Below, one piece after another: positions 7,363-14,943 of a stretch of 22,908 nt of DNA; position 1 is the stretch's first letter; each line of letters opens with the position of its first letter. A model generated the notes under the pieces. That model was not told the origin of the DNA. It worked only from the letters and a program-made list of their open reading frames with translations, and ran no database searches. A program made the position numbers and the translations under genes. Source of the DNA: Atopobiaceae bacterium (GTDB taxonomy: Bacteria > Actinomycetota > Coriobacteriia > Coriobacteriales > Atopobiaceae); NCBI GenBank assembly GCA_017460265.1, contig JAFUBJ010000175.1, positions 1-22,908 of the forward strand, in the 5' to 3' direction.

Positions 7363-8847
7363 ATGTCTCGACAGGCCTCAGAGCTTCAGTACAAGGTGAT
7401 GTCCCTTTCGTATCGCGGCAAGGAGATCTTCAAGCCGCTTAATACGGGCTGGATTGACGAGCACGTGGCGTGCGCGCGTGAATTTGTGGCCAACATCTTC
7501 TTTTATGTGAAGGGCGACACGACCCTCATGATCGATGCGGGCTACAACTACGATCGCCTTGGAGAGAAAATGGGGTGGCTGGGCATTGACCCAGCGAGCG
7601 TGAAGGACATCCTGATCACGCACCAAGACACCGACCATGTGGGTGCCGTCGAGCGCGACTCTCCAGGACTGTTCCGCAATACCACGCTCTATGTGGGTGA
7701 AGAGGAGAACCGCTACCTCACGGGCGAGGTTCGCCGGCGCGTGTATTGGGGAACCTACAAGCTGCCGCAGGTATACATCGACAACAAGAAGGTGCTGCTG
7801 AAGGACGGCGATGTGCTGGACATTGGCGGCGTACGCGTGGAGGCGCTGCTCGTACCCGGTCACACTTGGGGTCACATGGTCTACCTGGTGGATGATGCGT
7901 ACCTCTTTACGGGCGACACCATTTGGTTTGGTCCCGATGGTGGCTACAGCTTCCTCAACACGCTGGCGGAAGACAACAAGCTGGCCGTGCGCTCTCTGGC
8001 CCATTTGCAGGAGACGCTGCGCTCTCGCGACATTGCCCCCAAGGTGATCACGGGCCATACGGGTTGGACGGATGACCTCGACTTTGTCTTTGCGCATACG
8101 GATGAGGTGTGCCACGCATTCTTCCGTCAAAAGCCGCACGACCCCAAGGCGCCCTACGATGCCTACATCGAGGATGACGATACCGAACAGGCGGCGCGCT
8201 CTGGCTTGCTGCCCGCGGTTGAGCCCATTGCCGCCCCGCGTGATGCGGGCTTTTGGAATCGCTTTGCGGGAGTGTATGACTTTGCCACGCGCTCTGGTGA
8301 TGCGGGTCTTGCGCAGGCGGCCGACTATGTGGCCACCTTCCTGGACGAGCACGATGTGGTGTTGGACGCTGCCTGTGGCACCGGTGCCTTTGCGTGCCGT
8401 CTGGCACCATGCGTAGGCTTTGTTGCCGGTTGTGACCTTGCGCCAAAAATGGTTCAGCAGGCAGCACGCAAGGCGGAAAAGCTTGGTCTTGATAACGTTG
8501 CCTTTGGTGAGGGAGACCTTTGCGCCTTGGACTTTGCGAACGACGTCTTTGATGCTGCGGTGGCAGGAAACGTCTTGCACTTGCTGAGTGACCCGCAGGT
8601 GGCTCTCTCGGAACTGCAGCGTGTGGTACGGCCTGGGGGCATTGTTGCCATCCCCAATTACGTGAACGCCGAGGCGGAAGACCGCCGCTTCCTGAGCCTT
8701 ATCGAGGCCGTCGGATTCTCTTCCGAGCACGAATGGGACGAGCCGGGCTTCCTTGCCTTCCTTTCGCAGGAAGGTCTACAGGTGGTGGAGCATCGAAGCT
8801 TCGTGGCCAAGCAGCCGCTTTGCGTTGCCATCTGCCGCGTTCCGTGA
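7363..8847 (+). CDS. Fusion: metallo-beta-lactamase-fold hydrolase + class I SAM methyltransferase
   Basis: A 494-residue two-domain protein. Residues about 30-255 form a metallo-beta-lactamase fold with H87-x-D89-x-D91-H92 (THQDTDH), H167 in HTWGH and the metal-bridging D185 in TGDT. The aspartate in place of the usual second histidine is a variant also found in other members of the superfamily. Residues about 290-494 form a class I methyltransferase with motif I VLDAACGTG (D335-G341) and a later acidic motif after GEGDL. A linker of about 40 residues, rich in acidic and small residues, joins them. ATG 7363 is chosen since GTGGAG (7351-7356) sits 6 bases upstream; the GTG at 7351 has no spaced site. 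No signal peptide is visible, so it is probably cytoplasmic. The substrates are unknown. A second, unrelated methyltransferase follows after 90 bp. Confidence 0.88.
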   Translation: MSRQASELQYKVMSLSYRGKEIFKPLNTGWIDEHVACAREFVANIFFYVKGDTTLMIDAGYNYDRLGEKMGWLGIDPASVKDILITHQDTDHVGAVERDSPGLFRNTTLYVGEEENRYLTGEVRRRVYWGTYKLPQVYIDNKKVLLKDGDVLDIGGVRVEALLVPGHTWGHMVYLVDDAYLFTGDTIWFGPDGGYSFLNTLAEDNKLAVRSLAHLQETLRSRDIAPKVITGHTGWTDDLDFVFAHTDEVCHAFFRQKPHDPKAPYDAYIEDDDTEQAARSGLLPAVEPIAAPRDAGFWNRFAGVYDFATRSGDAGLAQAADYVATFLDEHDVVLDAACGTGAFACRLAPCVGFVAGCDLAPKMVQQAARKAEKLGLDNVAFGEGDLCALDFANDVFDAAVAGNVLHLLSDPQVALSELQRVVRPGGIVAIPNYVNAEAEDRRFLSLIEAVGFSSEHEWDEPGFLAFLSQEGLQVVEHRSFVAKQPLCVAICRVP

Positions 8848-8873
8848 TGAAGCACGTGGGTGCAACAGAGCTA

Positions 8874-8889
8874 GTTAGCTTTAGTTAAC
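8874..8889. promoter_or_regulatory. Candidate operator matching the feoAB palindrome
   Basis: GTTAGCTTTAGTTAAC matches the feoAB palindrome GTTAGCTATGGCTAAC at 13 of 16 positions, with the same 6-4-6 layout although its arms are imperfect. It overlaps the proposed -35 element of the methyltransferase promoter, the position expected of a repressor site. Confidence 0.45.
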
Positions 8890-8904
8890 TCATAGGTCTA
8901 TACT
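8875..8904 (+). promoter_or_regulatory. Probable sigma-70-type promoter of the methyltransferase gene
   Basis: TTAGCT (8875-8880) and TATACT (8899-8904) are spaced by 18 bases. The -10 matches the TATAAT consensus at five of six positions. This leaves a leader of roughly 25 bases before the ATG at 8938. Confidence 0.5.
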
Positions 8905-8937
8905 GTCATCATTGAGCATCTGACAGAAGGGGACAGT

Positions 8938-9723
8938 ATGGACCTCCAATTTGGCGACATTCAAGAAACCGCCCTTGTCACGCTTGCCATTCGTGCGAGC
9001 GAGACGGCTCGCAAGAATCCGCGCATCGTAGACGAGAAGGCAAAAGAGATCATTGATACGCTTGGCGTGGACGTCAGCAAGTACGATCCGTTCCTGTCGC
9101 ACGAGGGCGTGGTTGCGCGTACCATCATGTTTGCCGATGCGCTGCGTGGGCTCATCGCGCGCTATCCCGACGCCCTCTGTATCAATTTGGGCTGCGGCTT
9201 TGACGACAAGTTCTCGCAGGTGGACAACGGGACAATCGAATGGTTTGACGTGGACCTACCCGACCAGATTGCCGTGCGGCGCAAGGTCTATGAGGACCGT
9301 CCGCGCTGCACGATGCTGGAGGGCGATGCGCTTGATGGTGCGTGGACAAAGCAGCTCCCGCGTGACCGCTCTGCCACCATCGTCGTGATGGAGGGTGTGC
9401 TCGAGTACTTCCCCAAGGAGCAGACGGCCACCTGCCTGCACATGCTGTGCAAGAGCTTTGAGCATGGCTACCTGGTGGCCGAGATGAACAGCATGTTCAT
9501 CGTCAAGCACTCCAAGCAGCATGACGCCATCAAGAACACCAACGCCACCTTCAAGTGGGGGACCGAGAGAGGCGCAGAGTTCGTGGCGCTTGAGCCACGT
9601 CTGAAACTGCTTTCCGAGCGCAGCTACAACGAAGAGATGCGTAAGTACACCTTGCGCGGCAAGCTCTTTGCAGCCACGTTTGGAAAGAACGTCAACAACC
9701 GAATCGCCGTGTTTAGGTGGTAA
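8938..9723 (+). CDS. SAM-dependent methyltransferase, leucine carboxyl methyltransferase (LCM/COG3315) family
   Basis: A 261-residue methyltransferase. The N-terminal helix ALVTLAIRASET, the SAM-binding LGCGFDDKF (about residues 84-92) and the acidic WFDVDLP strand (about residue 104) are the features I associate with the LCM family, whose members methylate carboxyl or hydroxyl groups on proteins and small molecules. MEGVLEYF (about residue 150) fits the post-motif acidic loop. Length is typical. AGAAGGGGA lies just upstream of ATG 8938. The gene has its own promoter and carries an operator-like sequence shared with feoAB, so a link to metal limitation (for example metallophore or cofactor modification) is an inference. 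The natural substrate cannot be told from the sequence. Confidence 0.85.
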   Translation: MDLQFGDIQETALVTLAIRASETARKNPRIVDEKAKEIIDTLGVDVSKYDPFLSHEGVVARTIMFADALRGLIARYPDALCINLGCGFDDKFSQVDNGTIEWFDVDLPDQIAVRRKVYEDRPRCTMLEGDALDGAWTKQLPRDRSATIVVMEGVLEYFPKEQTATCLHMLCKSFEHGYLVAEMNSMFIVKHSKQHDAIKNTNATFKWGTERGAEFVALEPRLKLLSERSYNEEMRKYTLRGKLFAATFGKNVNNRIAVFRW

Positions 9724-9831
9724 TGACATCAGTACTTGCTTGAGCTGCGCATTCAGAGCCGCTTGCGCCCCTCTTGCATGCCATGCGTCCGTAGCTCCAC
9801 TCCTTGCTTTTGCCGTTCGGCAAGGGTGATA

Positions 9832-9860
9832 TTGGCTTGATTCGGAAGGCAACCCATAAT
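9832..9860 (+). promoter_or_regulatory. Candidate promoter of the aldolase-oxidoreductase operon
   Basis: TTGGCT (9832-9837) and CATAAT (9855-9860) are separated by exactly 17 bases, 45 bases before the proposed GTG start at 9906. A small hairpin, TTGCCG-TT-CGGCAA (9810-9823), sits immediately upstream and could be an operator or part of a transcript end, but it has no T run. Confidence 0.4.
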
Positions 9861-9905
9861 TGAGCAAAACTATGTCCTGCTCTTGCAGAGAGGCGGGGTG
9901 ATGCC

Positions 9906-10532
9906 GTGAGTAGCATTCGGGAGAGGGTTCCCTCTGCCATGCAGTCCGTGCGAGGTGTGCGCGAGAGGCTTTCTGCTCAAAGGCAAGAAGATGTGCGAAG
10001 CGCCGTGCCACCGCATGCGCCCGTCGACACGTTGAACTTGGCAAAGGACAGGCTTGCTCCCTTGGGCCTGTTTTCTGACGAGGCGCTTCTCTTTGTGTCG
10101 GGTGGGGGAAACCGCATCATCATGGACGCCACGGGTGCCCTTGTCGGGTCTTCTCTCTTTGACAACGTGGACGCATCCCTTGCGCTCTTTGACGTAGGCA
10201 CATACGCGTTTGAGTATGCAAAGAGGGGCCGTGCTCTCAAGGCCTCGACTGACGACATGGCCCAGCTCTTTGGTCCTCGGGTTCCATGTGGGGCGCGGCC
10301 GTGGGCAAACTCTCCCGCCTTTCTCGTGAGGGACCGGGGCTTTGTTGTTACCGGTCGCTACGAAGAGGAGCTCATCGCCTCGGCAATCCTCATCGAGAAG
10401 GCCTGTCGTGCCGAAGTGCTGGCGTCCGAGATTGGGCAGATCCATTACCTGAACCCTGCGCTCTGCATGGCAGAGCACGCCGTGTACCTTGCTTCCTATT
10501 CCAAGCGAGAGAAGGAGGCGCACGATGGATAA
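9906..10532 (+). CDS. Divergent class II aldolase/adducin-like protein lacking zinc ligands
   Basis: A 208-residue protein that I can place only by its C-terminal half. The stretch from PCGARPW through GFVVTGRYEEELIASA parallels the end of class II aldolases (the conserved NHG-hhhhG-xxxxEA region), but the zinc histidine is replaced: DRG stands where NHG is expected, and no HTH pair is seen. The N-terminal third is basic and low in recognisable motifs. It is probably a non-catalytic paralogue or partner of the intact aldolase that follows with an 8-bp overlap. GTG 9906 is proposed because of the purine-rich AGAGGCGGGG upstream; ATG 9939 is an alternative. The fold is suggested, not proven. 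Confidence 0.55.
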   Translation: MSSIRERVPSAMQSVRGVRERLSAQRQEDVRSAVPPHAPVDTLNLAKDRLAPLGLFSDEALLFVSGGGNRIIMDATGALVGSSLFDNVDASLALFDVGTYAFEYAKRGRALKASTDDMAQLFGPRVPCGARPWANSPAFLVRDRGFVVTGRYEEELIASAILIEKACRAEVLASEIGQIHYLNPALCMAEHAVYLASYSKREKEAHDG

Positions 10533-11058
10533 CGCGAGTTTGCGGCAGGAGGTCATCAGGTACGGACAGCTTCTTGTTGAACGCCACCTTATTCAGGCAA
10601 CGTGGGGAAACGTGTCGGTGCGCGTCGGAGACTCCTTCCTCATCAGCCCCTCGGGCGTTGACTACTATCATGTGACGCCAGAAGAGGTCGTGCTCGTCTC
10701 GATTGCGGATGGCACATACGAGAAGGGTCTGCACCCGTCAAGCGAACGAAGGGTGCACCAAGCTATCTATCAAAGCCGCCCAGACATCAAGGCAATCATC
10801 CATACCCACTCTGCCAACTGTTCTGTCTTTGCTGCGTGTCACGAATCCCTCGTGACCGACGAGGTCAACTACCCCTGTGCTGAATACGCTGTCAGTGGAT
10901 CAAAGAGGCTTGCGAAGCTGGTTGGGCAGATGTTCCTTGCCCATGACGGCTGCATCATGGCCAACCATGGCTTTGTGACGGGGGCGCAGACCCTTGAGGA
11001 GGCACTGACGCAAGCCTGTGATGCGGAGCGAATCGCGGGGGAGCTGTTGGGAGCATGA
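10525..11058 (+). CDS. Class II aldolase/adducin family protein, zinc-dependent
   Basis: A 177-residue class II aldolase. Features visible in order are WGNVSVR (phosphate/substrate loop), SPSGV, HPSSERRVH with the catalytic glutamate, IHTHS with two zinc histidines and NHGFVTG with the third. Such enzymes cleave a ketose or aldose phosphate to dihydroxyacetone phosphate plus an aldehyde (L-fuculose-1-phosphate aldolase type); epimerases and decarboxylases share the fold. It is somewhat shorter than FucA (about 215 residues), ending soon after the last zinc ligand. ATG 10525 is preceded by GAAGGAGG (10511-10518). It overlaps the previous gene by 8 bp and the next by 4 bp (ATGA), so the genes are translationally coupled. 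The substrate may be supplied by the APH-like kinase in the same operon. Confidence 0.88.
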   Translation: MDNASLRQEVIRYGQLLVERHLIQATWGNVSVRVGDSFLISPSGVDYYHVTPEEVVLVSIADGTYEKGLHPSSERRVHQAIYQSRPDIKAIIHTHSANCSVFAACHESLVTDEVNYPCAEYAVSGSKRLAKLVGQMFLAHDGCIMANHGFVTGAQTLEEALTQACDAERIAGELLGA

Positions 11059-12308
11059 AAGGCAGATACGACGTCATCGTGGTTGGTGGCGGCCCCGCTG
11101 GCCTCTCATCAGCCATGGCTGCGGCAATGGACGGTGCGAGCGTACTCATCGTCGAACGAGAGGCACAGCTGGGAGGCATACTGAAGCAGTGCGTTCACGA
11201 CGGCTTTGGGCTAACGCGCTACGGAGAGGTCCTGACGGGTCCCGAATATGCCGAACGTGATGTCAGGGCGGTGCGTGATCTAGGCGTTGAAGAAAAGCTC
11301 GGCACGTTTGTGCTTGAAGCGGAAAGGTCTGACGATGGCGTGCGGCTGACTCTCAGTAACAGGGAGGGCATACATCACGTAAGCGCTTCGTCCCTGGTGC
11401 TCGCAACGGGGTGCCGAGAGCGGACCGCACGTCAGGTTCAAATTCACGGGGATCGGCCTTCGGGAGTCATGACGGCAGGATGTGCCCAGAACCTCGTAAA
11501 CCTTCAGGGCATGTGCGTTGGCAAGCGCGTGGTGATTCTTGGCAGCGGCGACATTGGCCTCATCATGGCCCGCAGGCTAACGCTTGAAGGGTCTGAGGTC
11601 ATCGGCGTGTATGAGGCACGGCAAAAGCCAAGTGGTCTTGTGCGCAACGTAGTCCAGTGCCTTGATGACTTTGGCATTCCCCTGCATCTTTCCACGACAG
11701 TGACCAGAACATTTGGCCGGGGACGCCTTGAGGCTGTCGAGGTCTGCCAAGTTGACGAGCGCATGAGGCCCGTATCTGGGACCGAGGAGATTGTTGCGTG
11801 CGACACGCTCGTTCTTTCCGTGGGTCTCATTCCCGAAAACGAGCTTGCCGAACAGCTCGGTATCGAGATGTGCCCCATGACGAAGGGTCCCCTTGTTGAC
11901 CAGCATTATCAGACGCTTGCGCAAGGAATCTTCAGCGCAGGCAACAGCTTGAGCGTCAATGATCTGGTTGACTATGTGAGCGAGGGAGGGGAGCGGGCAG
12001 GACATGCCGCAGCGACGCATGCGCTTGCCGCGAATCGGCGTGCGAAGAACCTGGTCCGTGTCGAAGTCGGAGAGCGCCTTTCGTCGTGTGTCCCACAGCT
12101 CATTGACCTCAATGGAGATCTGTCAAAGGTCGTGTTCTTCCTGCGCAGCGACGGAGACTACCAAGGAGGCAGAGTCATCTTGCGCTCTGGATCCAGGGAG
12201 TTTGCCAGCAAGCGCTTGAGGCCTGTTCACCAGGCCGAGACCATTCGCCTTGAAGCTGACCTAACTGAGCTTGACGGTGCCATGGTCGCAATGCTCATCG
12301 GGGAGTGA
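11055..12308 (+). CDS. NAD(P)/FAD-dependent oxidoreductase (pyridine nucleotide-disulfide oxidoreductase-like)
   Basis: A 417-residue flavoprotein. The N-terminal dinucleotide fold G11-x-G13-x-x-G16 binds FAD and a second fold G163-x-G165-x-x-G168 is placed to bind NAD(P)H. The ATGCRER and GVMTAGCAQNLVN segments match the flavoproteins that partner GlpA-like dehydrogenases and those of the HcnB/sarcosine oxidase alpha type. In such systems this subunit passes electrons between NAD(P)H and the FAD/Fe-S partner, here probably the product at 13155. The last 80 residues form a beta-rich extension (VVFFLRSDGDYQG onwards) that I do not recognise. A separate DUF1667 subunit, often found with this pair, is absent. 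It starts at an ATGA overlap with the aldolase gene. Confidence 0.88.
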   Translation: MKGRYDVIVVGGGPAGLSSAMAAAMDGASVLIVEREAQLGGILKQCVHDGFGLTRYGEVLTGPEYAERDVRAVRDLGVEEKLGTFVLEAERSDDGVRLTLSNREGIHHVSASSLVLATGCRERTARQVQIHGDRPSGVMTAGCAQNLVNLQGMCVGKRVVILGSGDIGLIMARRLTLEGSEVIGVYEARQKPSGLVRNVVQCLDDFGIPLHLSTTVTRTFGRGRLEAVEVCQVDERMRPVSGTEEIVACDTLVLSVGLIPENELAEQLGIEMCPMTKGPLVDQHYQTLAQGIFSAGNSLSVNDLVDYVSEGGERAGHAAATHALAANRRAKNLVRVEVGERLSSCVPQLIDLNGDLSKVVFFLRSDGDYQGGRVILRSGSREFASKRLRPVHQAETIRLEADLTELDGAMVAMLIGE

Positions 12309-12345
12309 GCCTGCAAAGGGCTCGCGTGATCGAAGGGGGAGCGAG

Positions 12346-13158
12346 ATGTCCGATCGTTTTGCAAGGGGACGTTCAGCAGAGGTGTTCCGCACGGATGACG
12401 GGAAGGTCATGAAGCTGTTCTTTGCCGACTATCCGCGCGCATACGCTGAGTCCGAGTATAAGAACACAAAGATTGCCTCGGACCTTGGGTGCACGCCCAT
12501 AAAGGTCTATGACATGGTTGAGCAGGATGGCCGCTGCGGGTTTGTGATGGACTACGTTGATGGCGTCTCGCAAAACGACATGCCGGGCAAAAACCCGCTG
12601 TACCTGCTCAAGGGCGGGAAAGACCTAGCTCAGTGCCACGTCATCGTCCAGTCAAAGCGTTCCCACGAGCTTGAGGACATTAGGAGCCGCTGTGTTGGTC
12701 TGCTTGAAGACGACACGATGGACTTTCTGAGCGATGACGAGAAGGAGCGGGCGAAGGCGTTTCTGCTCTCGCTTCCCGACGAGGACGAGATCTTGCACCT
12801 TGACTTCCACACCGGCAACGTGCTCGTCGACAAACAGGGAAACTGCTCGGTCATTGACTGGATGACGGCTGCTCGGGGCAATCGTGCGGTCGAGGTGGCC
12901 ATGATGGAGTTCCTCTTCTCCGAGGCAGAGCTCTTCCCCGAGGCAAGCCAGCTTCAGCGCATGCTCTTCTCGGCGGTTCGTGGCTTCATTGGCGACCAAT
13001 TCTTCAAGGAATACCAGCGCATGACACCCATCGCCGCGGTAGAGGTCGACCGCTACCGGCTGCTTGCGCTGATGGTCAGGCGCAGCTGGGGCATCGAATT
13101 CGAGCGGCCGTATTTGACGAGGACCATCCGCACCCTCATCACGGAGTATTGCTCATGA
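12346..13158 (+). CDS. APH/choline-kinase-fold phosphotransferase
   Basis: A 270-residue kinase of the aminoglycoside phosphotransferase fold. An N-terminal lobe has GRSAEVFR (glycine-rich) and VMKLF (ATP-binding lysine). The catalytic loop is H151-x-D153-x-x-x-x-N158 (HLDFHTGN), and the metal-binding aspartate is D171 in VIDW. It most resembles small 'TIGR02172-like' putative kinases; antibiotic resistance is not implied. In its operon, with an aldolase and GlpA-like flavoproteins, a small hydroxylated metabolite is the likely substrate. ATG 12346 is chosen because AGGGGGAG lies just before it; an in-frame start at 12271 would overlap the upstream gene by 38 bp and has no clear site. The stop overlaps the next start by 4 bp. 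Confidence 0.82.
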   Translation: MSDRFARGRSAEVFRTDDGKVMKLFFADYPRAYAESEYKNTKIASDLGCTPIKVYDMVEQDGRCGFVMDYVDGVSQNDMPGKNPLYLLKGGKDLAQCHVIVQSKRSHELEDIRSRCVGLLEDDTMDFLSDDEKERAKAFLLSLPDEDEILHLDFHTGNVLVDKQGNCSVIDWMTAARGNRAVEVAMMEFLFSEAELFPEASQLQRMLFSAVRGFIGDQFFKEYQRMTPIAAVEVDRYRLLALMVRRSWGIEFERPYLTRTIRTLITEYCS

Positions 13159-14912
13159 AACTAGAGAGGCTCCAGCGTGAGCTGCGCAAGCTCGATGCGA
13201 GCATTGTTGCTTCCGAGCGCGACGGCTGCATCCTGCTCGAAGGCGAGGTGGAAGACTACGCAACCGCCTTCGCCGCAGGAAAGCTTGCCGTCGACAAAAA
13301 GCGCTATCTGGGCGTGCTGAACGACATCACGGTCAAGGGCTTCGAGCAGAAGATAGTCCTTCCGGCCGAGAATGACAGCTCGCTCGAGGGTATGGAGTGC
13401 GACGTTCTTGTCATTGGGGGCGGCATTACGGGATGCGCCATTGCCCGCGAGTTGCGGCGTCACGAATTGAGTGTGCTGCTGGTAGAGAAAGGTGCCGACG
13501 TCGCCTCTGGCCAGTCGAGCCGAAACGGCGGGGTCGTGCACGTTGGCGTTAACTTCTCTAAGGGTTCGCAGAAACTGCGCTACTGCGTGCGCGGCAACGC
13601 CATGTATCGCAAGTTGGCGCATGAGCTGCACGTTCCTTACGAGAACAAGGGGCAGGTCACCTTCGCGCGCACCAAGGCAGAGATGCTTGCACTGGAGTAT
13701 GTGCACCGCACGGCCCTGGACAAGGGCGTCGTCGACACAAAGGTCATGGGGCGCGACGAGCTTCGCAAGATTGAGCCGTCCGTTCCGGATTGGAGCGTCG
13801 GAGGCCTCTTCATGGGGACGGGAGGTATCACCTCTCCCTATCTGATGACGATTGCGCTAGCGGAAAACGCCGTGGAGAACGGAGCCACAGTGGCTCTCAA
13901 TACGGCCGTCCTTGACATGAAGGTCGAAGGCGGCCTTGTTGTGGAGGTGTCAACCAACCGGGGAACGATTCGTCCCAAGGCGGTCGTCAATGCGGCGGGC
14001 GTCCATGCGGACGTGATTGCACAGATGGCGGATGACCGGACCTTTACCATCCACCCTCGCGTGGGCACCAACGTCGTCATGGACAAGAAGGCTGGATGGA
14101 TGGTCAACACGAGCATGGGCAAGACGCCGTTCACGCTGACCCCGCAGCAGCTCGAGGGGATTCCCTCTGACCCTATCTCGCAGGCAAAGGCAATGGTAAA
14201 GACCGCCTCATCGCACACCAAGGGAATTGCGCTCATACATACGGTTGACGGAAACATGCTGGTTGGACCTAACGCCGACGAGGTCCCCGACCGCGAGGAC
14301 GTGTCGACCGACCGAGCCGTGGTGGAAAAGATCCTTGCAAGCCAGCAAGAGGTGCAGCCTGCCGTGAGCGCCTCTGACATCATTGCGTACTTCACGGGTG
14401 TACGTAGCCCCACCTATGAGGAAGACTTTGTGGTGCGGCCTGGCATCAGGACGCGCAACGTCTTTGAGGCAGCGGGTATCCAGTCTCCTGGCCTCACTGC
14501 CGCTCCGGCGATTGCGGTTGACATAGCGATGTGGGTGCGCGAATACCTTTTGGGCATGATGGACGTCAAGAAGAACGAGAACTTCAATCCCGTTAGGCAT
14601 GTCGCCCCCGTTTTGTCCGAGCTGTCGCTTGAGGAGCGCAACCAGCTGATTCACGACAATCCTGACTATGGCGAGATCGTTTGCCGCTGCGAGGAGATTA
14701 GTAAAGGCGAGATTCTTGATGCGCTAAGGTCTCCGCTGCCTGTCTATTCGGTCGATGCCATCAAACGGCGATGCCGTCCTGGCATGGGGCGCTGCCAGGG
14801 AGCGTTTTGCCTTCCCACGGTCATGCGGATCATCGCCGACGAGGCTGGTATGCCCTACGAGGATGTGGTGAAGGGTTCGAGCGACTCTCGTATCGTGCTT
14901 GGCAAGAAGTGA
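13155..14912 (+). CDS. GlpA-like FAD-dependent dehydrogenase with BON-like N-terminus and BFD-type [2Fe-2S] domain
   Basis: A 585-residue protein. Residues about 10-70 look like a BON domain (GCILLEGEV ... GVLNDITV), an unusual N-terminal addition. The FAD-binding DAO fold starts with G88-x-G90-x-x-G93 and continues to about residue 455, with NAAGVHAD and TGVRSP typical of the glycerol-3-phosphate dehydrogenase/L-2-hydroxyglutarate oxidase group. The C-terminal domain has C510-x-C512, C540, C547 and C552 in the layout of BFD-like [2Fe-2S] domains as in GlpA. It probably oxidises a hydroxy-acid or phosphorylated polyol and passes electrons to the flavoprotein at 11055. ATG 13155 overlaps the kinase stop (ATGA). 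Dimerisation, lipid or ligand binding by the BON-like part is inference. Confidence 0.85.
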   Translation: MKLERLQRELRKLDASIVASERDGCILLEGEVEDYATAFAAGKLAVDKKRYLGVLNDITVKGFEQKIVLPAENDSSLEGMECDVLVIGGGITGCAIARELRRHELSVLLVEKGADVASGQSSRNGGVVHVGVNFSKGSQKLRYCVRGNAMYRKLAHELHVPYENKGQVTFARTKAEMLALEYVHRTALDKGVVDTKVMGRDELRKIEPSVPDWSVGGLFMGTGGITSPYLMTIALAENAVENGATVALNTAVLDMKVEGGLVVEVSTNRGTIRPKAVVNAAGVHADVIAQMADDRTFTIHPRVGTNVVMDKKAGWMVNTSMGKTPFTLTPQQLEGIPSDPISQAKAMVKTASSHTKGIALIHTVDGNMLVGPNADEVPDREDVSTDRAVVEKILASQQEVQPAVSASDIIAYFTGVRSPTYEEDFVVRPGIRTRNVFEAAGIQSPGLTAAPAIAVDIAMWVREYLLGMMDVKKNENFNPVRHVAPVLSELSLEERNQLIHDNPDYGEIVCRCEEISKGEILDALRSPLPVYSVDAIKRRCRPGMGRCQGAFCLPTVMRIIADEAGMPYEDVVKGSSDSRIVLGKK

Positions 14913-14943
14913 CTCTTACTTGTCTGCCCTTTCGATTACGAGT

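Noticed and set aside
7378..8730. Long open frame (450 codons) on the minus strand inside the MBL-methyltransferase gene
   Set aside because: It is antisense to a gene with clear catalytic motifs, has no recognisable domain, and such antisense openness is common in GC-rich genes.
9810..9823. Intrinsic terminator after the methyltransferase gene
   Set aside because: The stem is only 6 bp and no T run follows on either strand.
12346..13158. Antibiotic resistance aminoglycoside phosphotransferase
   Set aside because: Only the general fold and catalytic loop match; its place in a metabolic operon argues for a metabolite kinase.
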